Origin: JAIRNF01 sp031551125
GTDB lineage: Bacteria; Bacteroidota; Bacteroidia; Bacteroidales; UBA932
Reading direction: 5' to 3'
Assembly (NCBI GenBank): GCA_031551125.1
Contig: JAVBOB010000020.1
Location: forward strand, 1 to 64,000
Length of the DNA: 64,000 bases
Position numbers and translations under genes: made by a program. This document shows positions 46,801 through 54,968 of this stretch, piece after piece (positions within the stretch are counted from its first letter, which is position 1; each line of letters starts with the position of its first letter). The notes below the pieces were generated by a model. It had not been told where the DNA came from. It did no database searches and was given only the letters and a program-made list of their open reading frames with translations.

Positions 46801-46921
46801 GGGCGGCTTGATAGTTTCAACCTTCCTTACCCTTTACGTTGTTCCGGCCATGTACAGCTACATTGCAACAAACAGAGCTAAGAAAGCGGAAAAGCACGTA
46901 GTCAACACAATTAATGAATAG
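43865..46921 (+). CDS. RND-family efflux transporter (AcrB/MexB type)
   Basis: A 1018-residue inner-membrane pump with twelve TM segments and two large periplasmic loops. The proton-relay Asp pair is in GLVVDDAIVVVENIY (TM4) and the Lys in GLVAKNGILIVEFANQR (TM10). It opens with the typical NRPVLATVMTIVVLIFG and the porter-domain signature YPGANSDVIENQITEPLEQ. HAE1 family: exports hydrophobic drugs or envelope lipids through TolC. Its 3' end overlaps the next gene by 8 nt. A membrane fusion protein gene, normally just upstream, is absent. Confidence 0.96.
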   Translation: MSLSSVSINRPVLATVMTIVVLIFGIIGYTFLGVREYPSVDPPIISVSTSYPGANSDVIENQITEPLEQSINGIPGIRSLSSVSSQGSSRITVEFELGVDMETAANDVRDKVSRAQRQLPRDVDPPTVSKADADSNPILAVTIQSDTRSLLELTEIAELTFKEQLQTISGVSAVNIWGSNRYSMRLWLDPEKMAGNGLTPLDVRNAVTRENVELPSGRIEGNTIELSIRTLGLMQTAKQFNDLIIKRDGDQIVRFSDIGRAELAPESTQEIMRLNGVPMVAAVVVPQPGANHIEIADEVYRRVEFLKKDLPPDVKTGIMLDSTRFIRASITEVEDTIFIAFGLVILIIFLFLRDWRVTLIPIVAIPVSLIGAFFIMYLANFSINVLSLLAIVLAVGLVVDDAIVVVENIYVKIEHGMSPKQAGLEGTKEIFFAIVATTIVLVAVFFPIVFLQGMTGRLFREFSIVIAGSVIISAFVALSFTPMLATKLLKSREKHSWFQRVTEPFFVGLTNAYRNSLETFLHRRWWALIITAVTFTLIGVLWVHIPSEMAPLEDRSQITVSARGSEGITFEYMRAYIDDLVDATEETVPELKSLMSNVSGGGGFLRLELLGLNERERSQQQIADALTPVLAKKTQARAFVQQQSTFGGRRGGMPIQYVLQAPNIDKLREVLPAFMAKVNDNPVFQMADVNLKFSKPELQITINRDKATTLGVSTQTIGQTLQLALSGQRMGYFYMNGKQYQILAEINRQQRNKPLDLKSLYVRNDLGQMIQLDNVVDTKEEAAPPQLYRYNRFVAATVSAGLQPGKTIGEGLDEMDKIAAEVLDDSFRTALSGESKEFRDSSSSLMFAFLLALVLIYLVLSAQFESFKDPLIIMFTVPLAIAGALLFMWYFGQTMNIFGQIGIIMLIGLVAKNGILIVEFANQRQESGLAKHLAIVDSAAQRLRPILMTSFSTILGTLPLALAAGEGAKGRIAMGIAVLGGLIVSTFLTLYVVPAMYSYIATNRAKKAEKHVVNTINE

Positions 46922-47783
46922 TGAGCAACCATACATGCTGCAAGAACCCCAACCATACTTAAAAGGTTGGGCGAGGGCTATTCTTATAATTCCTACATAC
47001 CTGATTATTGGAGGTGTTTTTCAGCTGTTGGGCATGTATGCTGTTGGTGCCGACATTGAGCAGAACATGGCATCATACACGCTGATGCAAAACCTCATAG
47101 TAATGGTCTTTACCTTAGCCGGAACGGTGTTTACTGTATCACTCTTTATACACTATATTGACCGATGCAGCCTTAAGCAGCTGGGGTTTCAACGCCAACA
47201 TGCAGGTTCTGATAGCTTACTGGGATTGTTGTTGGGAGCCGCTATTATGAGTCTAGGTTTTTATAGCTTGCTATGGATGGGAGAAATTGGTATTGCAGGC
47301 ATACATGCTGATTTTCTAAACCTACTTTTTTGTTTTCTGCTGTTTGTAATGGTTTCCGTTTCGGAAGAGCTACTATTTCGAGGGTATGTACTAAATAACC
47401 TGATGCAATCGTTCAATAAGTACATAGCCCTTTTAGCTTCGTCAGTTCTATTTGCGCTAATGCACCTTGCAAATCCCAACTTCGGCTGGGTTGAGCTTCT
47501 CAGCCTAACGTTGGCAGGCATTGTGCTTGGGCTTTCCTATGTTTACACAAAAAGTCTTTGGTTTCCCATAGCGCTTCACTTCAGCTGGAATTTTTTTCAA
47601 GGCCCCATATTCGGTTTTAACATTAGTGGCAACGGCTTTTACTCTCTCATAGCTCAAACAAGAATGGAAGACAACTTTATTAACGGTGGCGCATTTGGCT
47701 TTGAAGGCTCGCTACTTTCATTATGCCTTAGCGTATTGGCTATTGGTTTTATATGGTGGAAATTCAAACCGAAAACTTTGTAA
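46914..47783 (+). CDS. CPBP-family intramembrane metalloprotease-like protein
   Basis: A 289-residue membrane protein with about eight TM segments and the CPBP (Abi/Rce1-like) motifs: EELLFRGYVLN, FALMHLANP and HFSWNF. These carry the Glu, Arg, His and Asn residues of the presumed zinc site. It overlaps the RND gene by 8 nt and lies 27 nt before a TolC gene, so it is part of the pump operon. Family roles range from CAAX-like proteolysis to bacteriocin immunity; the role here is unknown. Confidence 0.9.
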   Translation: MNSEQPYMLQEPQPYLKGWARAILIIPTYLIIGGVFQLLGMYAVGADIEQNMASYTLMQNLIVMVFTLAGTVFTVSLFIHYIDRCSLKQLGFQRQHAGSDSLLGLLLGAAIMSLGFYSLLWMGEIGIAGIHADFLNLLFCFLLFVMVSVSEELLFRGYVLNNLMQSFNKYIALLASSVLFALMHLANPNFGWVELLSLTLAGIVLGLSYVYTKSLWFPIALHFSWNFFQGPIFGFNISGNGFYSLIAQTRMEDNFINGGAFGFEGSLLSLCLSVLAIGFIWWKFKPKTL

Positions 47784-47810
47784 GCACGTTCGTACTTAAA
47801 TAAATTGGTG

Positions 47811-49130
47811 ATGAAAAAAATAATTTCTGTGATTTCGGCCTTATTGGCAATTGTAACTCTTGCACAAGCACAAGAGATATACGACCTTAAGCGTTGTTTA
47901 TCTGTTGGTTTGGAGCAAAACTACTCCATCAAAATATCTAAAAACGAGCAGCAAATCTCAGAAAATAACTACACAATTGGCAACGCAGGATTTTTGCCCA
48001 GCCTCGATCTCAGCGGTCGTTATTCGGGTACGCTGAATGATACTAAAACCGAATCGGCCACTACTGGAACTACTACCACCGCAAACGGTATTTCTAACCA
48101 AACGTATAATGCAGGGCTTAATCTTACATGGGCAATTTTCAACGGTTTTTCTGTACAAACTACCTATAAAAGGTTAAGAGAGTTACAACAGCTTGGAGAG
48201 CTTAATGCTCGTTTATCTGTTGAAAACCTTATCGCTACGCTGACAGCCGAGTACTACAATAATATACTACAAAGAAACCGCTTTAAAAATCTGAAATATG
48301 CCGTTGATATTTCAATGGAGCGAGTACGTATTGTACGAGAGCGTTACCTTCTAGGGCAAGCATCACGACTTGATTTACAGCAAGCCCGTGTTGACTTTAA
48401 CGCCGACAGCTCCAGGCTGATGACGCAAAGTAATACGCTAATCTCATCGGGAATTACGCTGAATGAGCTAATGGCCGTTGCTGATATACATACTCCTATC
48501 CGTATTGTAGATTCTGTTGTTGAGGTAAACAACGGACTGGTTGAAGCAGATTTAAAAGACCGTATGCTTAACGTGAATGCGTCATTACTGATTGCCGAAC
48601 AGAATAAAACCATTTCGGAGCTCGACTATAAGCTGGTGCAATCACGCGTTTATCCTTACCTTAATCTTAATACCGGCTACGGATATACTTACAATACGTA
48701 TGGTGCAGGCTCAACTAAAAATCAGCAAACAATGGGGTTAAGTTACGGCGTAACCTTAGGCTTTAACATATTCAACGGATTTAACCAACGCCGTAACGAA
48801 AAGAATGCGCAAATAGCCATTAGTACGCGCGATTTTCAGCGAAAGAATTTGGAACTGGTATTAACGGCTGATTTAGCGGCAATATACAATGGCTACAAAA
48901 ATAACTTAGAGCTATTGCGGATGGAAAAACAAAATCTGCATACTGCAAAAGATAACCTTGAGATAGCCATGGAGCGGTATAAGCTGGGAAACCTATCAGG
49001 AATAGAGCTGCGTGAGGCTCAAAAGAGCTACTTAGATGCTGAAGACCGTTTTCAATCAGTAGCATTCCAAACCAAGCTGGCTGAAATATCCTTAATGCAA
49101 ATTTCGGGTAGGGTAATGGAGTACTTGTAG
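47811..49130 (+). CDS. TolC-family outer membrane efflux protein
   Basis: A 439-residue protein from ATG 47811; upstream in-frame TTG and GTG codons add only two residues. Signal peptide ends near ALLAIVTLAQA. Two TolC helical repeats are visible (LKRCLSVGLEQNYSIKISKN; ERYKLGNLSGIELREAQKSY). Only 26 nt separate it from the CPBP gene. It presumably provides the outer-membrane channel for the RND pump. Confidence 0.94.
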   Translation: MKKIISVISALLAIVTLAQAQEIYDLKRCLSVGLEQNYSIKISKNEQQISENNYTIGNAGFLPSLDLSGRYSGTLNDTKTESATTGTTTTANGISNQTYNAGLNLTWAIFNGFSVQTTYKRLRELQQLGELNARLSVENLIATLTAEYYNNILQRNRFKNLKYAVDISMERVRIVRERYLLGQASRLDLQQARVDFNADSSRLMTQSNTLISSGITLNELMAVADIHTPIRIVDSVVEVNNGLVEADLKDRMLNVNASLLIAEQNKTISELDYKLVQSRVYPYLNLNTGYGYTYNTYGAGSTKNQQTMGLSYGVTLGFNIFNGFNQRRNEKNAQIAISTRDFQRKNLELVLTADLAAIYNGYKNNLELLRMEKQNLHTAKDNLEIAMERYKLGNLSGIELREAQKSYLDAEDRFQSVAFQTKLAEISLMQISGRVMEYL

Positions 49131-49148
49131 GATTAATAGTGGTAAAGG

Positions 49149-49333
49149 CAGCCCGAAGTGGGCTGGATATGAATAACTGTGGGTGAAGCCCACGGAAGCA
49201 GATAGCTGAAAACTTAGCTGCGAGCAAAGCACTTTCTCTCTTTCAAAAGAGAAAGTGCTTTGCTCGCAGTTTTTGCATTTGCGCGGACTACCCCGCATTT
49301 CATACAGAGTTATTTTTGTTCAACTCCGTAGAG
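49149..49333. repeat. Modular intergenic repeat, copy 2 (unique long hairpin inside)
   Basis: Block A (49149-49195) matches copy 1 with about eight differences: CAGCCCGAAGTGGGCTGG to GAAGCCCACGG. The middle has a different perfect 22-bp stem at 49219-49240 / 49248-49269, starting CTGCGAGCAAAGCACTTTC. Block B (49291-49333) starts CCCCGCATTTCATACAGAG. It follows the TolC gene and may end its transcript. Confidence 0.8.
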
Positions 49334-49374
49334 TAATGTCATTAAGTTAAGCCCCAAGGGGGTGTCAGCATTAG

Positions 49375-49501
49375 CATTGGGCAACGCCCGATGAGTCAAA
49401 GCGAGGGTTGTTACAAAGCCCTGTAAGGGCGAAAGCATAGGCTCTCGCCCTTACAGGGCTTCTGTAGTTTTGAACTAAGTCCTCGTTGGGCGTCGCCCAA
49501 C
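49375..49501. repeat. Cluster of GC-rich hairpins (GCCCTGTAAGGGC type)
   Basis: Three hairpins in a row: CATTGGGCAACGCCCGATG (49375-49393), a perfect 17-bp stem AAGCCCTGTAAGGGCGA (49416-49432 with 49445-49461) and GTTGGGCGTCGCCCAAC (49485-49501). A partial GTCATTGCGAG-type element (CTTCGGGTCGCTCTGC...GCAGTGAC) follows at about 49548-49570. No gene is visible in 49131-49615. Confidence 0.7.
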
Positions 49502-49615
49502 GCCAACGCTTAAAGGCTTTCAGCCTAATTTAATAACATTGCTCCTTCGGGTCGCTCTGCTTGCAGTGACACGTTTGGGCGCACTACGTTCGTTTAACGC
49601 CAAACCGCTTCACGC

Positions 49616-50524
49616 TTAACTAATATTAATTGACTTTCTTCGTTTCTTATTCTTTACCTTCATGGTTTCAAAACCCTTGCCGTAAACACCCATTACAGAG
49701 GCTACGGTAATAAACGCGCCGGGGTCAACTTCTTTAATTATATGTTGAATGTGGCTCATCTCCTGCTTTCTCACTACAACAATAAGCAGCTTGCCATCTT
49801 CCTTAGAGTACCAGCCCATTGAGGGAACAACGGTAACACCTCGCTGAGCATCGCTACTTATACGGTTGGCTATTTGAGTGTGTAGCTTAGAAAATATAAG
49901 CAGCTGAACAGACTGTTTGGAGCCCGATAAGAACAAATCAACCGAATAGGAAAATACTGCCATAACCACGTAACCATACACAATGGTTCGAAAATCCCAG
50001 TTAATGAAGAACGATGAGCCAATAATGATAAGATCTGCATAAAGAAATATCTTTCCCGGAGTAATGTTGCGATACTTGTTCACAATCATTGCCACAATAT
50101 CCGTTCCTCCGGCGCTTCCTCCGTTCATAAAGGTGATAGCAATGCCCAAACCACTGATAAAACCGCCGATAATAGCACATATCAGCTTATCACTCTCATG
50201 AAACGATTCGGTAATAAAAGCAGGAGCCGGGCAGTACCTCAACATCAAAAAGGTGAAGATGATGCCATAAATGGTTTTTGCTCCAAACCCCCTCCCAAGT
50301 ATAGATGTGCCAATGACAACAAGAATAACGTTTAACCCAAAAAATCCATATTCAATAGGGATAAGCTTTCCCGTAAGGTAGTAAACTACAGTGGCAACCC
50401 CGGTTGCTCCTCCTCCCACTATCTCGTTTGGAATTAAAAAGGCAATCCACGAAAAGGCGTATAAAAATAAGCCGAAGGTTATACCGATGTAGGAGCGGAT
50501 TTCTGTAGAGAGATTTTTCTGCAT
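49616..50524 (-). CDS. YitT family membrane protein
   Basis: A 302-residue protein with five or six TM segments in the first 200 residues (YitT/DUF161 domains, with IPNEIVGGGATGVATVVYYL and MNGGSAGGTDIVAMIVNKY) and a C-terminal soluble DUF2179 domain (about 215-285: GVTVVPSMGWYSKEDGKLL). The tail is basic. The family is widespread in bacteria and of unknown transport function. The -7 box TACTTTTG is 19 nt upstream, divergent from the glutaminase promoter. Confidence 0.93.
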   Translation of the reverse strand: MQKNLSTEIRSYIGITFGLFLYAFSWIAFLIPNEIVGGGATGVATVVYYLTGKLIPIEYGFFGLNVILVVIGTSILGRGFGAKTIYGIIFTFLMLRYCPAPAFITESFHESDKLICAIIGGFISGLGIAITFMNGGSAGGTDIVAMIVNKYRNITPGKIFLYADLIIIGSSFFINWDFRTIVYGYVVMAVFSYSVDLFLSGSKQSVQLLIFSKLHTQIANRISSDAQRGVTVVPSMGWYSKEDGKLLIVVVRKQEMSHIQHIIKEVDPGAFITVASVMGVYGKGFETMKVKNKKRRKSINIS

Positions 50525-50543
50525 GCTAGAAATATTTGCGCTA

Positions 50544-50551
50544 CAAAAGTA
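50544..50551 (-). promoter_or_regulatory. -7 promoter box TACTTTTG of the YitT gene
   Basis: TAnnTTTG on the minus strand, 20 nt before the start codon. Confidence 0.6.
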
Positions 50552-50611
50552 CGCAAAATCGGGTATCGAACGTTATGTTGCTAAACCTGCCTTGCTTTCA
50601 CATAATCTATT

Positions 50612-50619
50612 TACCTTTG
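50612..50619 (+). promoter_or_regulatory. -7 promoter box TACCTTTG of the glutaminase gene
   Basis: TAnnTTTG on the plus strand, 31 nt before the start codon. Confidence 0.6.
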
Positions 50620-50650
50620 CTGCAAAATGTTATAATACCATTGATTTACT

Positions 50651-51562
50651 ATGGACTATAGCGCCATTTTACAACGCATACAAAAAGAAGTAGCCGAACT
50701 TTACGGTCAAGGTAAAGTGGCCGATTATATTCCCGCTTTGGCAAAGGTTCAACCGCAAAAATTCGGAATGGCTGTTAAGCTCGTTAGCGGAGAGGAATAT
50801 AGCGTAGGCGATTCCACCGATCCGTTCTCCATACAAAGTATATCAAAGGTTATTACCCTTTCGCTATACATTCGCAAGCATGGTTTGGAAATGGGCGATA
50901 GAGTTGGCGTAGAGCCGTCGGGTACAGCATTTAACTCGCTGGTACAGCTGGAATATGAGCAAGGTATTCCACGTAACCCGTTTATTAATGCCGGAGCTAT
51001 TGTTATTATCGACGGATTAATGAGCCTTTACCCTGACATTAAGCAACGTATGTTGGAGTTTGTACGAAAAAACGGGGGCAATAACAGCATTGGCTTCGAT
51101 GAGGAAGTTGCGGCATCTGAATATGCAACAGGGTTCCGGAATTTTGCACTGGCAAACTTTATGAAGAGCTACGGAAATATATACAACGATATTCATTCGG
51201 TGCTTGATGCGTATTTTCACCAATGCTCCATAGCCATGTCATGTGAAGATTTGGTTCGCTGCTTTTACTTTCTTGCCAATGAAGGGGTAACCGCCGATAC
51301 GCAACGCATTCTGTCCCGCCGCGAAACAAAGCGTGTAAACGCTATTATGCTTACCTGCGGTACTTATGATGCCGTAGGCGATTTTGCTTTTCGTGTAGGT
51401 ATTCCGGCTAAGAGTGGTGTGGGTGGCGGAATACTTGGTATCATTCCTAAACAGATGAGTATTGCTGTATGGTCGCCGGAGTTGAACCCGCAAGGCAACT
51501 CTGTTATTGGAATGAAGGCGATGGAGCTGTTTACCACCTATACGGGTATTTCAATCTTTTAG
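50651..51562 (+). CDS. glsA: Glutaminase
   Basis: A 303-residue serine-dependent glutaminase (beta-lactamase fold) that hydrolyses glutamine to glutamate and ammonia. The Ser-x-x-Lys catalytic motif is in PFSIQSISKVITL (about 60-72), with FINAGAIVIIDGL, the YATGFRNFALANFMKSYGNI segment and PAKSGVGGGILGI near the C-terminus. Length and motifs are those of a complete enzyme. Bacterial homologues contribute to acid resistance, which is possible here but unproven. Confidence 0.96.
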   Translation: MDYSAILQRIQKEVAELYGQGKVADYIPALAKVQPQKFGMAVKLVSGEEYSVGDSTDPFSIQSISKVITLSLYIRKHGLEMGDRVGVEPSGTAFNSLVQLEYEQGIPRNPFINAGAIVIIDGLMSLYPDIKQRMLEFVRKNGGNNSIGFDEEVAASEYATGFRNFALANFMKSYGNIYNDIHSVLDAYFHQCSIAMSCEDLVRCFYFLANEGVTADTQRILSRRETKRVNAIMLTCGTYDAVGDFAFRVGIPAKSGVGGGILGIIPKQMSIAVWSPELNPQGNSVIGMKAMELFTTYTGISIF

Positions 51563-51581
51563 TAGGCTAGATATCCAAGTA

Positions 51582-51618
51582 AAATCGCCATTGTATCATT
51601 TACAATGGCGATTTTTAT
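51582..51618 (+). terminator. Rho-independent terminator of glsA
   Basis: A perfect 14-bp stem AAATCGCCATTGTA and its complement with a 5-nt loop, followed by TTTATTT. Confidence 0.85.
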
Positions 51619-51633
51619 TTAGTCTTTGGACGC

Positions 51634-51819
51634 TTATGCTTTGTTTACCACATCCAGTATAGCCTGAATATCTTCTTGGCATCCTCCGCAGCCTGTTCCG
51701 GCATCGGTAGTATTACCTACCTCTTCAACCGTTTTAAGCCTTTTTTCCTTAATAGCTTTAATGATTTCTCCACGGGTTACACCCATGCAGTTGCAAATGA
51801 TTTCGTTATCCGATGACAT
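51634..51819 (-). CDS. BFD-like [2Fe-2S]-binding protein
   Basis: A 61-residue ferredoxin of the bacterioferritin-associated (BFD/Fer2_BFD) family. The four cluster ligands are Cys in IICNCMGV and in GCGGCQEDI. Family members reduce iron stored in bacterioferritin or occur as domains of nitrite reductase and related enzymes. It is a single gene here, convergent with glsA; no ferritin gene is nearby. Confidence 0.9.
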   Translation of the reverse strand: MSSDNEIICNCMGVTRGEIIKAIKEKRLKTVEEVGNTTDAGTGCGGCQEDIQAILDVVNKA

Positions 51820-52188
51820 AGCGTATTATTTTAGGGGTTAAACATTTTTTCTTTATAAACAAACATACGATAATAATATCGAATATTCATTGAGGATAAC
51901 AAAAATTAAAGGTAATGGTTCAATAAGGTTTGCTTTATAAATGAGATAGGGTTAGGATACGAAAAATGCAAGCTGAATAGGTCTTTTCGAGAAATATCAC
52001 CGAAGGTAAGTAAGCTGCCACTTTGTGGCGCTTTTGCTTTCAGACCGGCTTGAAGTGGAATAGGAGATAGGTAGGTAGAGTTGCATAGCGGACAACTTGA
52101 GTTAATATTATAAAAAATGTATATGGGAAAGAGGGTATCGTTATTTTTCCTATTTTTATTTGTTTTACGGTTAACTCCCACTTGAGGT

Positions 52189-53412
52189 ATGAAATATATT
52201 GATACATACAATTTGCTGAAATCGAAGGTAAATTACGATGAGGATGTAGTTACAATTGATGATAAGACGGTTATCAGAAACTATACGTTTGTATCAAAGA
52301 ACGCTAATGTGCTGCCCGGTGAGCTGAGCTATCAGTGCAAAGAGCACGATTATGCGACTGATAAATGCTACAACTTCGATAATAAAACGGGTATCATTAA
52401 TGAGGTGCTTGATATTTATGACTCGAAGATAAAAGAAAACATTACGTTTCGTTACCACATGTTAATGCCTGCAGGTAAGCCTACAACGAACCAAATTGTA
52501 CTTATGATGCACGGGTTTAATGAGAAAACTTGGTATAAGTACCTGCCGTGGGCAAAACGTATTGTTGAAACAACGGGTAAGGCAGTCGTATTTTTCCCGA
52601 TCGCTTTCCACATGAATCGTGCACCACAGGCGTGGAGTGCCCCGCACATGATGTACGAAGCCAGCAGCCAGCGAAAGCTGCTATTCCCGAATATTTTATG
52701 TTCGTCCTTATCCAATGTTGCCATTAGCACACGCATACACGCCAAGCCGCAACGCTTTGTGTGGTCGGGTTTGCAGACTTACTATGATGTAATTCAGTTT
52801 ATTGAAGAATGTCGGGCAGGACAACATCCGGCTGTAGCCCCTGATGTTACCGTTGATATTTTTGCGTATTCTATCGGCGCTTTCTTATCACAAATACTTA
52901 TGCTGACAAACCACAACGGCTACTTCAATAGCTCAAAGTTGGCTATGTTTTGTGGTGGCGCTACGTTTAACCGCTTATCTCCGGTATCAAAATTTATACT
53001 CGATAGCGAGGCAAACGTTAACTTGTACTCCTTTATCGTTGAACATCTCGAAAGCCATTTGAAGAAGGATGAACGGTTGAATCACTACCTGAGCGATAGA
53101 CACCCCGAAGGGCTTAGCTTGCGTACTATGCTAGACTATCGTGTTATGTGCGATATGCGCGAAAACGCTTTCCGGGACATGAGTTCTCGAATGATGGCTG
53201 TAACCTTAGCGCAAGATACCGTTGTTCCCCCTTATGAGGTAGCAAATACCTTACAAGGACGTAAGCGTGATATTCCGGTTGCTGTAAAAGAAGTAGATTT
53301 CCCATACCCCTATAAGCACGAAGATCCTTTCCCAGCCCTCGAAAAATACACGAACGAGGTAAATGACAGCTTTAATAAAGTATTTGAAGAGCTATGTGGT
53401 TTTTTGCGGTAG
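52189..53412 (+). CDS. Alpha/beta-hydrolase-like protein (DUF6051-like)
   Basis: A 407-residue protein that looks like an alpha/beta hydrolase: strand-turn IVLMMHGFNEKTWYKYLPWA supplies the oxyanion-hole HGF, and DIFAYSIGAFLSQILML gives a Tyr-Ser-Ile-Gly elbow in place of GxSxG. A late Asp (TLAQDTVVPPYE) and His (YPYKHEDPF) complete a plausible triad. No signal peptide. I believe it belongs to the Bacteroidota family DUF6051, from memory only. The KamA-like gene begins 154 nt downstream in the same direction. Confidence 0.75.
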   Translation: MKYIDTYNLLKSKVNYDEDVVTIDDKTVIRNYTFVSKNANVLPGELSYQCKEHDYATDKCYNFDNKTGIINEVLDIYDSKIKENITFRYHMLMPAGKPTTNQIVLMMHGFNEKTWYKYLPWAKRIVETTGKAVVFFPIAFHMNRAPQAWSAPHMMYEASSQRKLLFPNILCSSLSNVAISTRIHAKPQRFVWSGLQTYYDVIQFIEECRAGQHPAVAPDVTVDIFAYSIGAFLSQILMLTNHNGYFNSSKLAMFCGGATFNRLSPVSKFILDSEANVNLYSFIVEHLESHLKKDERLNHYLSDRHPEGLSLRTMLDYRVMCDMRENAFRDMSSRMMAVTLAQDTVVPPYEVANTLQGRKRDIPVAVKEVDFPYPYKHEDPFPALEKYTNEVNDSFNKVFEELCGFLR

Positions 53413-53566
53413 CATATCTGCCAACCTAATGCTGAAGCCGATGTTTTTATACAATTCGGCTCGCTTCCGCATAAAATCTTCCTAAGTCTTATCAAAAACC
53501 GTTGTCGTACCTCATGATTATTGTATCTTGTAAAACTACAATATACCGGTTTAAAATTTGAAGGCA

Positions 53567-54886
53567 ATGCAAACGAAGAATTATCAACCGTACACATTAT
53601 CCGGCTACGGTCAGCTATCGCAGTCAGATAAGCTATCAAAAGAAACGCGTGAGGCTATTGAAATAGCTGGACGTGTGCTACCGTTTAAAACCAACAGCTA
53701 CGTTGTTAACGAGCTTATTGATTGGGATAATATCCCCAACGACCCTATATTTACGCTCAACTTTCCGCGTAAAGAAATGCTTTTACCCCAACATTACGAC
53801 AGGATAAAATACTTACGGGATAATAACGCTTCGGATAAAGAAATTGCTGCTGCGGTTAGTGAAATTCGTTTGGAGCTGAACCCCAACCCGTCGGGACAAG
53901 ACCATAACATACCAACAGTAGATGGGCAAAAGCTTACAGGTGTGCAGCATAAGTATCGCGAAACGGTACTATTCTTTCCTGCCAACGGGCAAACATGCCA
54001 TGCGTACTGTACATTTTGTTTTCGCTGGCCTCAGTTTTCGGGTATGCACGAGCTGAAGTTTGCCATGAAGGAAAGCGAGCTGCTACTGAAATATCTGAAA
54101 ACACATACTAAGGTTACCGATATACTGTTTACGGGTGGAGACCCTATGACAATGAGCGCTGCTAACCTTTCGGCTTATATAAATCCGTTGCTTGAGAAAG
54201 GCATGGAGCACATCCAAACCATACGTATAGGGACAAAATCTCTTGCGTATTGGCCCTACCGCTACCTTAGCGACAACGATACGGACGAGCTGATGCGCCT
54301 GTTTGAGCGGGTAGTAAAAGCAGGTAAGAATTTGGCGTTCATGGCACACTTTAATCATCCGGTGGAGCTGTCAACGCCTGCGGTTCAACAAGCTATAGCT
54401 CGCTTGCGTGGAACAGGAGCACAGATTCGCACGCAATCTCCTTTACTGAAACATATAAACGATAGCTCGGATATTTGGGCGGAGATGTGGCGTAAGCAGG
54501 TTAACCTTAACTGTATTCCTTACTACATGTTTGTGGAACGGGATACCGGAGCGAAGCATTTTTTTGAAGTTCCGTTGGAACAATGCTGGAATATTTTCCG
54601 TAAGGCTTACCAGAAAGTAAGTGGTGTTTGTCGTACGGTCCGGGGCCCTAGCATGAGCGCTAACCCGGGTAAAATACAGCTGCTAGGTGTGACTGAGGTG
54701 AATGGAGAGAAAGTTTTTGTATTACGCTTCCTGCAAGGACGTAACCCCGAGTGGGTTGCGCGCCCCTTTTTCGCCAAGTACGATAGTGAGATTACATGGT
54801 TTGACCAGCTAAAACCTGCGTTTGGCGAGGAAAAATTCTTCTTCTCAGATGAAGTGGGGGATTATTTCAGGGATTCGTTTGAGTAG
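53567..54886 (+). CDS. KamA-like radical SAM protein (lysine 2,3-aminomutase family)
   Basis: A 439-residue protein from ATG 53567. The radical SAM cluster motif is CHAYCTFC (Cys 144, 148, 151), followed by FTGGDPMTM. It has the KamA-like N-terminal helical region and C-terminal extension. In place of the glycine-rich PLP-lysine loop of lysine 2,3-aminomutase it has SANPGKIQLLG near residue 370, which keeps the Lys but loses the glycines. It could be an aminomutase for another substrate or, like EpmB, a protein-modification enzyme. Confidence 0.85.
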   Translation: MQTKNYQPYTLSGYGQLSQSDKLSKETREAIEIAGRVLPFKTNSYVVNELIDWDNIPNDPIFTLNFPRKEMLLPQHYDRIKYLRDNNASDKEIAAAVSEIRLELNPNPSGQDHNIPTVDGQKLTGVQHKYRETVLFFPANGQTCHAYCTFCFRWPQFSGMHELKFAMKESELLLKYLKTHTKVTDILFTGGDPMTMSAANLSAYINPLLEKGMEHIQTIRIGTKSLAYWPYRYLSDNDTDELMRLFERVVKAGKNLAFMAHFNHPVELSTPAVQQAIARLRGTGAQIRTQSPLLKHINDSSDIWAEMWRKQVNLNCIPYYMFVERDTGAKHFFEVPLEQCWNIFRKAYQKVSGVCRTVRGPSMSANPGKIQLLGVTEVNGEKVFVLRFLQGRNPEWVARPFFAKYDSEITWFDQLKPAFGEEKFFFSDEVGDYFRDSFE

Positions 54887-54946
54887 TGCGCGTGAAACGC
54901 AAACGTTAATCGTTAAGCGAAGAATAGTTTAGCTCAACGTGCTGTT

Positions 54947-54968
54947 ATGTCGAGCGAAGTCGAGACAT
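54947..54968. repeat. ATGTCGAGCGAAGTCGAGACAT palindromic repeat unit
   Basis: Near-palindrome with TTCG-type centre in the gap between convergent genes. Similar units are common between genes in Bacteroidota; only one copy is seen here. Confidence 0.5.

Noticed and set aside
43456..49333. CRISPR array
   Set aside because: Only two distant copies, no regular short repeats or spacers and no cas genes in the window.
51906..52211. 101-codon minus-strand frame with a CPLC motif
   Set aside because: It overlaps the start of the hydrolase-like gene, has no promoter box or recognised domain, and a single CxxC is weak evidence. A homology search could overturn this.
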